Shown piece after piece: positions 36,401 through 45,624 of a stretch of 64,000 nt of DNA. This stretch comes from Pseudonocardia hierapolitana (GTDB lineage Bacteria; Actinomycetota; Actinomycetes; Mycobacteriales; Pseudonocardiaceae), in contig NZ_VIWU01000001.1 of the NCBI RefSeq assembly GCF_007994075.1, forward strand, positions 6,820,001-6,884,000, in the 5' to 3' direction. The notes below the pieces were generated by a model. It was not told where the DNA came from, did no database searches, and saw nothing but the letters and a program-made list of their open reading frames with translations. Both the position numbers and the translations under genes were made by a program. Numbering within the stretch: position 1 is the stretch's first letter; each line of letters begins with the position of its first letter.

Positions 36401-37253
36401 CACGGCGATGCCTGAGACGACCAGCCGCGTTCGCCGGGCCGAGCGCACCCCGTTCGGCTGGTACGTGGCGTGGACCTGGCTGGCCGCCGTGGTGCTGGCG
36501 GCCGTGTTCGCCCCGTTGCTGCCGCTCTGGGATCCGGCCGTCCCCGACTACACCAACGTGTTCGGGGGGATCACCCCGCAGCACTGGCTGGGCGGGGACA
36601 CCCTCGGCCGCGACACGTTCTCCCGCGTGGTCTACGGGGCGCGGGCGTCGCTCCTGGTCGGCATCTGCGCCGTCGGGCTCGGCGCACTGGTCGGGGGCTT
36701 CCTCGGCATGCTGGCCGGCTACTTCGGCGGACGCATCGAACGCATGCTCGCGCTCGTCACCGACGTCGTGCTGGCGTTCCCGGGACTCGTGTTCATCATC
36801 GCGATCGTCGCGATCCTCGGGTCCAGCCTGACCAACCTGATCCTCGGCCTGGCGATCCTGTCGGTGCCGACGTTCATCCGGCTGTCCCGCGCGGCCACGC
36901 TCGTGGTGGCCCAGCGGGAGTTCGTGCTGGCGGCCCGAGCGTACGGGTGCAGCCCGCTCCGGATCATCGCGCGGGAGATAGCCCCGAACGTCGTGCTCCC
37001 GGTGGCGGCCTACGGCTTCATCATGATCGGTGTCTTCATCGTGGTGGAGGGCTCGCTCTCGTTCCTGGGGCTCGGCATCCCGCCGCCCACGCCCAGCTGG
37101 GGCGGCATGATCGCCGGCGGCCGCACCGAGCTGCTCACCTACCCCTACATCTCGCTGTTCCCGGCCGCGGTCATGTTCCTCACCGTGCTGTCGATCAACT
37201 ACATCGGCGAGCGCACGCGCAAGCAGTTCGAGGTCAAGGAGAGCAACCTGTGA
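36393..37253 (+). CDS. Dipeptide/oligopeptide-type ABC permease (DppC-like)
   Basis: A 286-residue second permease. Family marks are LGGDTLGRDTFSRVVYGARASLLVG near residues 60-90 and the EAA loop REFVLAARAYGCSPLRIIAREIAPN. It overlaps DppB by 8 bp and the first ATPase by 4 bp (GTGA), so translation of the importer is coupled. It forms the channel with the DppB-like protein. Confidence 0.94.
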   Translation: MPDTAMPETTSRVRRAERTPFGWYVAWTWLAAVVLAAVFAPLLPLWDPAVPDYTNVFGGITPQHWLGGDTLGRDTFSRVVYGARASLLVGICAVGLGALVGGFLGMLAGYFGGRIERMLALVTDVVLAFPGLVFIIAIVAILGSSLTNLILGLAILSVPTFIRLSRAATLVVAQREFVLAARAYGCSPLRIIAREIAPNVVLPVAAYGFIMIGVFIVVEGSLSFLGLGIPPPTPSWGGMIAGGRTELLTYPYISLFPAAVMFLTVLSINYIGERTRKQFEVKESNL

Positions 37254-38314
37254 CCGCCCTTCTGACCGCTGAGGACGTCGTCGTGCGCTTCCACACGAAG
37301 AAGGGGGTGGTGCGCGCCGTCGACGGCGTCTCGCTGCGGGTCGAGGCCGGGGAGGTCCTCGCCGTCGTCGGCGAGAGCGGTTCGGGCAAGACCGTGCTCA
37401 CCCGCCGGCTCATGGGGCTCGTCTCCGGAGGGCGCAGCACCGAGGTCGAGGGCACCGTCACGTTCGACGGCACGAACCTCACCGCGCTCTCGGCGAAGGA
37501 GCTGTCGGCGTACTGGGGTGCGGAGATCGCACTGATCCTCCAGGACCCGATGACCTCGCTGAACCCGGTCAAGCGCATCGGTGCGCAGCTGGCGGAGACG
37601 ATCGTTCAGCACGAGCGCGTCCCGAAGAGGGAGGCGCTCGGCCGGGCGGTCGAGCTGCTGCACTCGGTGGGGCTCTCCGAACCGGAGCGGCGGGTGCGCC
37701 AGTACCCGCACGAGCTGTCGGGCGGCATGCGGCAGCGCGTCACGATCGCGATCGCGCTCTCCTGCAACCCGCGGCTGCTGCTCGCCGACGAGCCGACCAC
37801 GGCCCTCGACGTCACCGTGCAGGCGCAGATCCTGGACCTGCTCGCCGACCTGCAGTCCCGCCTCCGGATGGCGATGCTGCTGGTCACGCACGACCTGCGG
37901 GTGGTGCGCAGCCGCTCCGACCGCATCGCCGTGATGTACGCGGGACGGATCGTGGAGTCCGCCCCGACGCCCGTGCTCTTCGCCGAGCCGAGGATGCCCT
38001 ACACCGCCGCCCTGATGAACGCGGTGCCGCCGCTCGCGGGGCCGAACCACACCCGGCTCCACGTGATCCCCGGACGCCCGCCGGACCTGATCGACCCGCC
38101 GGCGGGGTGCACGTTCAGCCCGCGCTGTCCCTTCGCCCAGGACAGGTGCCTCACCGAGGAGCCACCGCTGCGGGAGGCCGGATCCGCAGAGCACACCTAC
38201 CGGTGCTGGTTCCCGGTGGGCAGCCCGGCCTGGGCGGAAGCCCGGGCGCGCAACATCGAGCGCGGCGTGAGCGCCGCGGGTATCCCCGTCACCGACGAAA
38301 AGGTCCTCCTATGA
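37250..38314 (+). CDS. ABC transporter ATP-binding protein (DppD-like)
   Basis: A 354-residue ATPase. Walker A is GESGSGKT, the signature is LSGGMRQR, Walker B is LLLADEPTTALD and the switch is THDLRVV. The C-terminal oligopeptide-type region has the cysteine motif FSPRCPFAQDRC, usually linked to an iron-sulfur or structural Cys cluster in Dpp ATPases. It begins with a GTG that overlaps the DppC stop and ends in an ATGA overlap with the binding-protein gene. Confidence 0.95.
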   Translation: MTALLTAEDVVVRFHTKKGVVRAVDGVSLRVEAGEVLAVVGESGSGKTVLTRRLMGLVSGGRSTEVEGTVTFDGTNLTALSAKELSAYWGAEIALILQDPMTSLNPVKRIGAQLAETIVQHERVPKREALGRAVELLHSVGLSEPERRVRQYPHELSGGMRQRVTIAIALSCNPRLLLADEPTTALDVTVQAQILDLLADLQSRLRMAMLLVTHDLRVVRSRSDRIAVMYAGRIVESAPTPVLFAEPRMPYTAALMNAVPPLAGPNHTRLHVIPGRPPDLIDPPAGCTFSPRCPFAQDRCLTEEPPLREAGSAEHTYRCWFPVGSPAWAEARARNIERGVSAAGIPVTDEKVLL

Positions 38315-39945
38315 ACGCGAACGAGCAACGGCGCTCGTCCACCGGAGCTCGGGTGCTCGCACTCCTGCTCGGCCTCACGGTGGTCGCGGCCTGTGGCAGC
38401 GTCACGCCTGCCGCGTCGGCGCCTGCGGGCAGCGACGGCATCAGTGCGGTCAACGCCCGAGGGGGTGACCTCGCCGCCGAGGGGACGCCGCGACGCGGCG
38501 GCACCCTGGCGATGGGCACCGACCGGGAGGCCGTCAGCTTCGACCCCACGGTCCAGAACACGAACCAGGCCGCGGTGGCCGTCTACGACTCGCTGCTGAA
38601 GCTCGACGAGAAGGGCGAGCCGCAGCCCTACCTCGCCGAGTCGATGCAGACCACCGACGACGGCCGCACCTGGCGCATGGGCCTGCGCGACGGCGTCCTG
38701 TTCTCCGACGGCACCCCGCTCGACGCGCAGGCCGTGATCAGCAACGTGCAGCGCCACATCGACAAGGCGGCCTCGCCCGGCCATCTCTACACGCAGCGCA
38801 TCGGCTCGATGCGAGCGATCGACCCGCGCACGGTCGAGTTCACGCTCACGGAGCCGTTCGGGTCGTTCGCCTCGGCGTTCGCGCTGAACTTCACAGCAGG
38901 CAACCTGGGAACGATCGTCTCGCCCGCGGCGCTGGCCCGCTACGGCGACGAGATCGGCAAGAACCCCGTGGGCGCGGGTCCGTTCGTGCTGTCGGAGTGG
39001 GTGCGCGACTCCCGCATGGTGCTGACGCGCAACCCCCACTACTGGCAGCAGGGCATGCCCTACCTCGACGCGCTCGAGTTCCGCCCGCTGCCCGACACCG
39101 AGACGCGCTACGCCTCGATCGAGAACGGCGACGTCGACCTGATCTTCGGCGGTTACCACACCGAGCTGTTGCGCGGGATGCAGAACCCGAACCTGACGGT
39201 GTACTACGGCCCCGGGAACGGCGCGGAGTACATCTACTTCAACCACGGGCGGGCACCTTTCGACGACCGCCGGATGCGGGAGGCCGTCGTCCGCGGGATC
39301 AACCTCGATGCGCTGGCCGCCACCCAGTTCCGCGGGCAGATGGCGCGCGCGTCGAACTGGTTCGGCGCCGACAGCGGGTACTCGACCCCCGAGGCGGAGG
39401 CGGCGTGGCCGTCCTACGACCCGGAGCGGGCCCGTCAACTGGTGCAGGAGTACGTGGCCGCGGGCGGCAGCGCCACCGTGCAGTACAAGACGACGAACGC
39501 GCCCAACCGCGTGCAGTTCGCGGAGTTCCTGCAGGCGCAGATGGCCGAGATCGGCATCACGCTCCAGCCGCAGTTCTTCGACCTCGCCCAGTACTCCTCG
39601 AGCGTCGTGCAGAGCCACGACTTCCAGATCGCGGGCTGGGTCGGCGGCCCGACCGACGTCCCGTATCCCGCCGTGGTGAACCTGATGCGCACGGGCGGCA
39701 ACGCCAACTACGGCGGCTACTCCAACCCCGAGGTCGACACGCTGCTCGACCGCGCCGCCGCCACCACGGACGAGGCCGAGCGGACCAGGCTCTACCAGCA
39801 GGTCGGGCTCAAGACCAACCAGGACATCGCGGTCGCCTACTACAGCCGCGGCTACCTCTCCACCGTGGCCAAACCCGAGGTGAAGGGCGTGGTGCGCTAC
39901 CTGACGAGGGACATGTTCTTCGCGACGGCCTGGCTCGACCGATGA
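38311..39945 (+). CDS. ABC transporter substrate-binding lipoprotein (family 5, DppA-like)
   Basis: A 544-residue extracytoplasmic binding lipoprotein of the SBP_bac_5 family. The signal peptide ends in the lipobox VAAC with Cys28. The body opens PRRGGTLAMGTDREAVSFDPT and contains the family motif VEFTLTEPFGSFASAFALNF. Two lobes bind the ligand outside the membrane and deliver it to the DppB/C channel. It lies between the two ATPases, an unusual but known order. The gene is coupled on both sides by 4-bp overlaps. Confidence 0.95.
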   Translation: MNANEQRRSSTGARVLALLLGLTVVAACGSVTPAASAPAGSDGISAVNARGGDLAAEGTPRRGGTLAMGTDREAVSFDPTVQNTNQAAVAVYDSLLKLDEKGEPQPYLAESMQTTDDGRTWRMGLRDGVLFSDGTPLDAQAVISNVQRHIDKAASPGHLYTQRIGSMRAIDPRTVEFTLTEPFGSFASAFALNFTAGNLGTIVSPAALARYGDEIGKNPVGAGPFVLSEWVRDSRMVLTRNPHYWQQGMPYLDALEFRPLPDTETRYASIENGDVDLIFGGYHTELLRGMQNPNLTVYYGPGNGAEYIYFNHGRAPFDDRRMREAVVRGINLDALAATQFRGQMARASNWFGADSGYSTPEAEAAWPSYDPERARQLVQEYVAAGGSATVQYKTTNAPNRVQFAEFLQAQMAEIGITLQPQFFDLAQYSSSVVQSHDFQIAGWVGGPTDVPYPAVVNLMRTGGNANYGGYSNPEVDTLLDRAAATTDEAERTRLYQQVGLKTNQDIAVAYYSRGYLSTVAKPEVKGVVRYLTRDMFFATAWLDR

Positions 39946-40982
39946 CCGCGGCGCGCACGGAGCAGGGTCCGGACACCCGCGCACGGGGCGAGGGCGAGAG
40001 CGACGTCGTCCTGCTGCTGAAGGACCTGGTCGTGGAGTTCCCGGTGGGCGGCGGGCAGATGGTGCACGCCGTCTCCGGGATCGACCTCGACGTCCGCAGG
40101 GGAGAGACGCTCGGGCTGGTCGGCGAGTCCGGTTGCGGCAAGTCGACCACCGGCCGGGCGATCATGCAGCTGCCCAGGCCGACCAGCGGATCGGTGGTGT
40201 TCGACGGCGGTGACCTCACCACGCTCTCGCCCCGCGAGCTCCGGGAGCTGCGCCCCAAGCTGCAGATGATCTTCCAGGACCCGATCTCCTCCTTGAACCC
40301 GCGGCGCCGGATCCCGGACATCGTCGGCGACCCGCTGGTGGTGTGGGGCCGCGGTGACGAGCGGGCACGGGTCGTGCCCGAGGTGCTCGAAGCGGTCGGG
40401 CTCGACCCGCAGCAGGTTGCCGACCGGCGGCCGCACCAGTTCTCCGGCGGGCAATGCCAGCGGGTGTCGATCGCCAGGGCGCTGGTGCTCGAACCGGAGG
40501 TGCTGATCTGCGACGAACCGGTGTCGGCCCTGGACGTGTCGGTGCAGGCGCAGATCCTCAACCTCCTCGAGGACATGAAGCGCCGCTACGGGCTCACGCT
40601 GGTGTTCATCGCCCACGACCTCGGGGTGGTGCGCAACATCAGCGACCGGGTCGCCGTGATGTACCTCGGCAGGATCTGCGAGCTCGGGGAGACGACGGCG
40701 TTGTTCGACGACCCGGTGCACCCGTACACGCGGCTGCTCGTCTCGTCGATCCCGTCGATGGAGACGATCACCGGAGCCGATATCGAAGAGGCCGACCGCG
40801 GTCGCGGCGAGATGCCCTCACCGATCAACCCGCCGAGCGGGTGCCGCTTCCGCACCCGATGTCCCGCCGCCACCGAGCGGTGCTCCGCCGAGGTGCCCGA
40901 GATGCGCGAGGTCAAGCCGGGCAGGTTCGCCGCCTGCCACCACCCGATCCTCGAACCGATCCTCGAACAGGAAGGAGCCTGA
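39942..40982 (+). CDS. ABC transporter ATP-binding protein (DppF-like)
   Basis: A 346-residue second ATPase. Walker A is GESGCGKST, the signature is FSGGQCQR (Cys replacing the usual Arg or Met), Walker B is VLICDEPVSALD and the switch is AHDLGVV. The C-terminus has the CRFRTRCPAATERC cysteine motif. It completes a five-protein importer. The stop codon overlaps the start of the MaoC gene by 1 bp, so transport and catabolic genes are one unit. Confidence 0.95.
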   Translation: MTAARTEQGPDTRARGEGESDVVLLLKDLVVEFPVGGGQMVHAVSGIDLDVRRGETLGLVGESGCGKSTTGRAIMQLPRPTSGSVVFDGGDLTTLSPRELRELRPKLQMIFQDPISSLNPRRRIPDIVGDPLVVWGRGDERARVVPEVLEAVGLDPQQVADRRPHQFSGGQCQRVSIARALVLEPEVLICDEPVSALDVSVQAQILNLLEDMKRRYGLTLVFIAHDLGVVRNISDRVAVMYLGRICELGETTALFDDPVHPYTRLLVSSIPSMETITGADIEEADRGRGEMPSPINPPSGCRFRTRCPAATERCSAEVPEMREVKPGRFAACHHPILEPILEQEGA

Positions 40983-41845
40983 TGCCCGTCGATCCCGGAG
41001 CCGTCGGTACCGAAGGGGAGCCACGCACCCGGACCTGGACCTCCACCGACTCCCTGCTCTACGCCGTCGGCGTCGGGGCGGGGCTCGGGGAGCCCACCCA
41101 GGAGTTGGCGTTCACCACCGAGAACAGCGACGGGGTGCCCCAGCAGGTGCTGCCGACGTTCGCGGTGCTGCTGTCGCAGGCGCCGCCGCCCCCGTTCGGC
41201 ACGTTCGACCCGGCGATGCTGGTGCACGCCGAGCAGGAGATCACCCTGCACCGTCCGGTTCCGGTCGAGGGCACGGTCACGGCGACGGCCCGGGTGACGG
41301 GCGTGTACGACAAGGGCAAGGGCGCCCTCGTCGTCACCGAGTCGACCGCAGTTCTCAGCGGCGGGGAACCGCTCGCGACGAACCGCAGCGCCCTGTTCAT
41401 CCGCGGTGAGGGTGGCTTCGGGGGAGACCGCGGGCCGCGCGACGAGTGGGCCGCGCCGGACCGCGCGCCCGACCACAGCGTGCGCTACGAGACCCGCCCC
41501 GAGCAGGCGCTGCTCTACCGGCTCTCCGGCGACCGCAACCCGCTGCACTCCGACCCGGCGTTCGCGGCCCGGGCCGGGTTCGGCAAGCCGATCCTGCACG
41601 GGCTCTGCACGTACGGCGTCACCGGCCGGGCGCTGCTGCACGAGGTCGCAGGCGGCGACCCGGCCCGCCTCACCCGCATGTACGGGCGGTTCAGCGCCAC
41701 CGTCACACCTGGGCAGGCGCTGACGGTGGACATCTGGGACGAGGGCGGAGGGCAGATCCTGCACCGCACCCGCACCGACGACGGCACCGTCGTGATCGAC
41801 CGCGGCAGAGCGACCGTCGGCGCCACCGTCGGGGGCGGTCGATGA
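40982..41845 (+). CDS. MaoC-type enoyl-CoA hydratase (hydratase 2)
   Basis: A 287-residue double hot-dog protein. The N-terminal half lacks catalytic residues. The C-terminal half carries the hydratase-2 motif YRLSGDRNPLHSDPAFA, with Asp184 and His189. These enzymes hydrate trans-2-enoyl-CoA to (R)-3-hydroxyacyl-CoA. Together with the acyl-CoA synthetase two genes later, it implies that the degraded product is handled as a CoA ester. Translationally coupled on both sides. Confidence 0.92.
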   Translation: MPVDPGAVGTEGEPRTRTWTSTDSLLYAVGVGAGLGEPTQELAFTTENSDGVPQQVLPTFAVLLSQAPPPPFGTFDPAMLVHAEQEITLHRPVPVEGTVTATARVTGVYDKGKGALVVTESTAVLSGGEPLATNRSALFIRGEGGFGGDRGPRDEWAAPDRAPDHSVRYETRPEQALLYRLSGDRNPLHSDPAFAARAGFGKPILHGLCTYGVTGRALLHEVAGGDPARLTRMYGRFSATVTPGQALTVDIWDEGGGQILHRTRTDDGTVVIDRGRATVGATVGGGR

Positions 41846-42744
41846 CCGGCGTGAACCCGCCCGAGCTGCTGGCCGCCGATCTCGTCGCGATCGACGTGCA
41901 CACCCACGTGCACTTCTCCACGAAGGCTGCACACTCCGAGGCAGGCGCCGAGCGCATGGCGCAGATGAAGGCGCACTTCAAGTCCGACGTGCTCGGCATG
42001 GACCTGCACCAGCTCGCGGCGTTCTACCGCGAGCGGCGCATGGCGGCCGTCGCCTTCACCGTCGACTCGCTCGGCGACCGGGACGAGCACGCCCCGACCA
42101 ACGAGGAGATCGGCGAGATCGCCGCCGAGCACCCGGACGTGATCATCCCGTTCGCCAGCGTGCACCCCGCGCGCGGAAAGGCCGGGGCGAAGATCGCCCG
42201 ACGCCTGATCGAGGGCTACGGGTTCCGCGGCTTCAAGTTCCACCCGAGCGTCCAGGAGGTCTACCCGAACGACCCGGTCGCGTTCCCGATCTACGAGGTG
42301 CTCGCCGAGCACGGGCTGCCGGCGCTGTTCCACACCGGGCAGAACGGCGTCGGTGCCGGCACGAGGGGCGGTGGGGGCGTGCGGCTCAAGTACTCCAACC
42401 CGCTGCACCTCGACGACGTGGCCGTCGACTTCCCCGACATGTCGATCATCATGGCCCACCCGTCGTTCCCGTGGCAGGACGAGGCACTGGCGGTGGCCTC
42501 GCACAAGGCGCAGGTCCACATCGAGCTGTCCGGCTGGTCGCCGAAGTACTTCCCGCCGCAGCTGGTGCAGTACGCGAACACCCTCCTGCGCAAGAAGGTG
42601 ATGTTCGGGACCGACTTCCCGCTGTTCACCCCCGAGCGGTGGATGGCGGACCTGGAGAAGACCGAGATCCGCGACAGCGTGAAGCCCGACATCATGCTGC
42701 ACAACGCGGCGCGGCTGTTCGGCCTGGAGGAAGAGGAATCATGA
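41842..42744 (+). CDS. Amidohydrolase_2 family protein (ACMSD-like)
   Basis: A 300-residue TIM-barrel metal-dependent hydrolase or decarboxylase. Metal motifs are DVHTHVHF near residue 17, FKFHPSVQ, LFHTGQNG, MAHPSFPW and the late FGTDFPLF aspartate. The family includes aminocarboxymuconate-semialdehyde decarboxylase and gamma-resorcylate decarboxylase. In this operon it may decarboxylate the product of the Rieske step. It overlaps both neighbours by 4 bp. Confidence 0.9.
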   Translation: MTGVNPPELLAADLVAIDVHTHVHFSTKAAHSEAGAERMAQMKAHFKSDVLGMDLHQLAAFYRERRMAAVAFTVDSLGDRDEHAPTNEEIGEIAAEHPDVIIPFASVHPARGKAGAKIARRLIEGYGFRGFKFHPSVQEVYPNDPVAFPIYEVLAEHGLPALFHTGQNGVGAGTRGGGGVRLKYSNPLHLDDVAVDFPDMSIIMAHPSFPWQDEALAVASHKAQVHIELSGWSPKYFPPQLVQYANTLLRKKVMFGTDFPLFTPERWMADLEKTEIRDSVKPDIMLHNAARLFGLEEEES

Positions 42745-44375
42745 CCCTCGGGCTGGAGGACAACTTCGCCTCGCACTTCGAGCACATCGCCGACCTGGCG
42801 CCGGGGCGGGTGGCGGTGGCCGCCGGTGAGCGGGAGCTGACCTGGGCGCAGTTCGACGAACGGGCCGACCGGTTGGCCGGGTACCTGGCTGCCCATGGCG
42901 TGGGTGCCGGTGACCGCGTCGGGCTGGACGCCCGGAACTCGCCCGAGTACCTGATCGCACTCCACGCGCTGTTCAAGCTGATGGCCGCACCGGTGAACGT
43001 CAACTACCGGTACCGGGCCGCGGAAGTGCGGTACCTGCTGGAAATCTCCGGGGCCAGGGCCGTGATCGTCGACGAGGACCTCGCCGACGTCGTCGCCGAG
43101 GCCGCCGGCCCCGTTCCGGGGTGCGATCTGCTGGTCCGGATCGACCCGGCAGGCGGGTTCGGGTCCGAGGTCGCCGCGGCCGGCAGGCACCCGCGGCGCC
43201 CTCGCGGTGACACCGAGTGGCGGCTGTTCACCGGCGGCACCACCGGCCACCCGAAGGCCGTGATCGGGAGCCACGCCGAGCGGCTGCGTTCGGTGCGGTC
43301 CGGCGGGTTCGCGACCCTGGGGGTGGACGAGACCGACGCGATGGAGGCGCTGCACCAGGCGCTCGACATCGACCCGCACGGTCCGCGCGGAATGGTGCAC
43401 CTGCCCGCCTCGCCGCTGATGCACGGCACCGGCCTGTACGCCGCGCTCGGCGCGCTGTCCGTCGGCGCGCCGGTCGCGCTGTTGACCGGCAGGGGTGTGA
43501 CGGGAGCCGGGCTCCTGACCGCGATCGCGCGGCACCGCGTCACCGACCTGGTCATCGTGGGTGATGCGTTCGGGCTGCGCCTGCTCGACGCCCTCGACGA
43601 GAGGGCCGCGGCCGGTCGCCCGCTCGGGATCGACTCCCTGCGCCGGATCCGCAGCATCGGCGCGGTGTGGAGCCCCGGCGTGAAGCGCAGGCTGCTCGCC
43701 CACGCCGACCTCACGCTGGTGGACACCATCGCGTCGGCGGAGGGCGGGGTGTACGCCCGATCCGAGGTCAACCGGGCCTCCATCGACGACGAGGCGGGCA
43801 GCTTCGAGCTGGTGCCCGGCGCGCGCCTGCTCGACGAGGACGGCCGCGACGTCGTCCCCGGCTCGGGAGCGATCGGCGTGCTCGCCGCACCGGTCGTTCC
43901 CGGCGCGGGTTACGAGGGCGATGCGGAGAAGACCGCGAGCGCCTTCCGCGATCTCGACGGCGTGCGCTACACGATGCCCGGCGACCTGGCCACCCTCGAG
44001 GCCGACGGGCGACTGCGGCTGCTCGGCCGTGGTAGTTCGGTGGTCAACACCGGGGGCGAGAAGGTCTTCACCGACGAGGTCGAGCTCGTGCTGCGCAGCC
44101 ACCCGGCCGTGCGCGACGCCGTGGTTCTCGGCGTTCCGGACCCTCGCTGGGGCAGCGTCGTCGCGGCCGCGGTGTCGTTGGAGCGCGGGGCAGGCGCCGA
44201 TCCCGACGAGCTCGGCGCGTTCGTCGGCTCCCGGCTGGCCGGCTACAAGAAGCCGCGCCGGGTGGTCGTGGTACCCGAGGTGCAGCGGCTCAACACGGGC
44301 AAGGCCGATCTGGTGTGGGCACGCCGGCAGTTCGAGGCGGAGGCCCGTGACGTGTCCGCTCCGATGGCCCCGTGA
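42741..44375 (+). CDS. AMP-dependent acyl-CoA synthetase
   Basis: A 544-residue adenylate-forming ligase. The P-loop motif is LFTGGTTGHPKAV, the A5-type region is TIASAEGG, then YTMPGDLATLEADGRLRLLGRG (A7), and the C-terminal lysine motif is LNTGKADLVWARRQ. It converts a carboxylic acid to the CoA thioester, which the MaoC hydratase could use. The acid is probably made by the Rieske enzyme and amidohydrolase. Its ATG overlaps the amidohydrolase stop. Confidence 0.94.
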   Translation: MTLGLEDNFASHFEHIADLAPGRVAVAAGERELTWAQFDERADRLAGYLAAHGVGAGDRVGLDARNSPEYLIALHALFKLMAAPVNVNYRYRAAEVRYLLEISGARAVIVDEDLADVVAEAAGPVPGCDLLVRIDPAGGFGSEVAAAGRHPRRPRGDTEWRLFTGGTTGHPKAVIGSHAERLRSVRSGGFATLGVDETDAMEALHQALDIDPHGPRGMVHLPASPLMHGTGLYAALGALSVGAPVALLTGRGVTGAGLLTAIARHRVTDLVIVGDAFGLRLLDALDERAAAGRPLGIDSLRRIRSIGAVWSPGVKRRLLAHADLTLVDTIASAEGGVYARSEVNRASIDDEAGSFELVPGARLLDEDGRDVVPGSGAIGVLAAPVVPGAGYEGDAEKTASAFRDLDGVRYTMPGDLATLEADGRLRLLGRGSSVVNTGGEKVFTDEVELVLRSHPAVRDAVVLGVPDPRWGSVVAAAVSLERGAGADPDELGAFVGSRLAGYKKPRRVVVVPEVQRLNTGKADLVWARRQFEAEARDVSAPMAP

Positions 44376-45619
44376 GGTCGACGGCACGCAGCGGTTGGTG
44401 GGTCGTGGTGGGCGGGTCGGTCCTGCTCACCCTGCAGAACGGCCTGATCATCAGTGCCTTCGGCGCCTACCTCGTGGTGATCACGGACGACACGGGCTGG
44501 TCACCGGGGGTGATCGCGCTCGGGTACGCGATCGTCCAGCTCGGCAACGGCTTCCTCTCCCCGCTCACCGGATGGTTCTGCGACCGGGTCGGGGTGCGGG
44601 CGGTGGCCCGGGCGGGAACGGTGGTCACGGCAGCCGGCTTCGCCGTGGCCGCCGCCGTTGCCGATGCCTCGCACTTCGTCGGCGCGGTCGTCGTGATCGC
44701 GCTCGGTTGCTCGGCCGCTGGCATCACACCGCTGACCGTGGCGGTGGTGCAGACGATGACGGATCGCCGGACGCTGGCGCTCGGGCTGCTCCCGACCGGG
44801 ATCGCGCTCGGCGGGCTGGCCGTGCCGGTCGTGACCTGGGCGCTGGCCGGGGCCGGCTGGCGCGCCACGTTCGTCGGCGTCGCCGTGGCGATCCTGGCGG
44901 TGGGCCTGGTCGCGAGCGCGGCCCTCCCCGCCGATCGGAGGCCGCGCCCGGTGGGCGTGTCCGCGGCGCCCCGCCGCCCGGGCGACCACGATCTGGGGAG
45001 CGCCCTGCGGACGGCGGCGTTCTGGCTGCTCGTCGTGGGGCACGGCACGGCGCTGGTCGCGGTCAGCGCCGTGAGCCTGCACCTCGTGCCACTGATGACC
45101 CACCACGGCATCCCGCTCGCGACAGCCGGTCTCACGGTTGCGGTGATGTCGACGGCGCAGCTGATCGGCCAGGTCGTCACGGGCCTGATCGCCGATCGCC
45201 TCGACAAGCGCCGGCTCGCCGCCGCGTGCATGGTCGTGCAGACCTGCGTGCTGGTGGGGTTCGCGACCGTGTCCGGCTTCGGCCTCCTGATGGCGACGGC
45301 GATCGTCCACGGGTTCGCATGGGGGCTCCGCGGTCCGGTGATGACCGCGTTGCGCGCGGACTACTTCGGCGTCGGCTCGTTCGGCACCATCATGGGGTGG
45401 TCCGCGGGGTTCGTATCGATCGGGCTGGTGGTGGGGCCGCTGCTCGTCACCGCGGTCGCCGGCGGCACCGGCGGCTACCCCGCAGCCTTCCTCGTGCTGG
45501 CCGCGGTGACCGCGGCGGGCGCGATCGCGTTCGTGGTGCTGCGGCGGCCGCGCGGCCCGGTGCCCGGGCTCGCGCGGCCGCGTTGCGATGAGGCCGGTGA
45601 CGGTGCCCGGCGGTCGTGA
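44372..45619 (+). CDS. MFS transporter (monocarboxylate/OFA-like)
   Basis: A 415-residue, 12-helix transporter. The first helices read LLTLQNGLIISAFGAYLVVI, the loop 2-3 motif is GWFCDRVGVR and the second half has GLIADRLDKRR. This fits the oxalate:formate antiporter/monocarboxylate transporter-like branch. The GTG overlaps the synthetase stop. The operon already has an ABC importer, so this may export a product or import a second substrate. It converges with the next gene, 5 bp away. Confidence 0.92.
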   Translation: MRSTARSGWWVVVGGSVLLTLQNGLIISAFGAYLVVITDDTGWSPGVIALGYAIVQLGNGFLSPLTGWFCDRVGVRAVARAGTVVTAAGFAVAAAVADASHFVGAVVVIALGCSAAGITPLTVAVVQTMTDRRTLALGLLPTGIALGGLAVPVVTWALAGAGWRATFVGVAVAILAVGLVASAALPADRRPRPVGVSAAPRRPGDHDLGSALRTAAFWLLVVGHGTALVAVSAVSLHLVPLMTHHGIPLATAGLTVAVMSTAQLIGQVVTGLIADRLDKRRLAAACMVVQTCVLVGFATVSGFGLLMATAIVHGFAWGLRGPVMTALRADYFGVGSFGTIMGWSAGFVSIGLVVGPLLVTAVAGGTGGYPAAFLVLAAVTAAGAIAFVVLRRPRGPVPGLARPRCDEAGDGARRS

Positions 45620-45624
45620 TGTGC

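Noticed and set aside
42291..44387. Long minus-strand frame opposite the amidohydrolase and acyl-CoA synthetase
   Set aside because: The forward genes are complete and overlap each other in operon style. The antisense frame has no motif.
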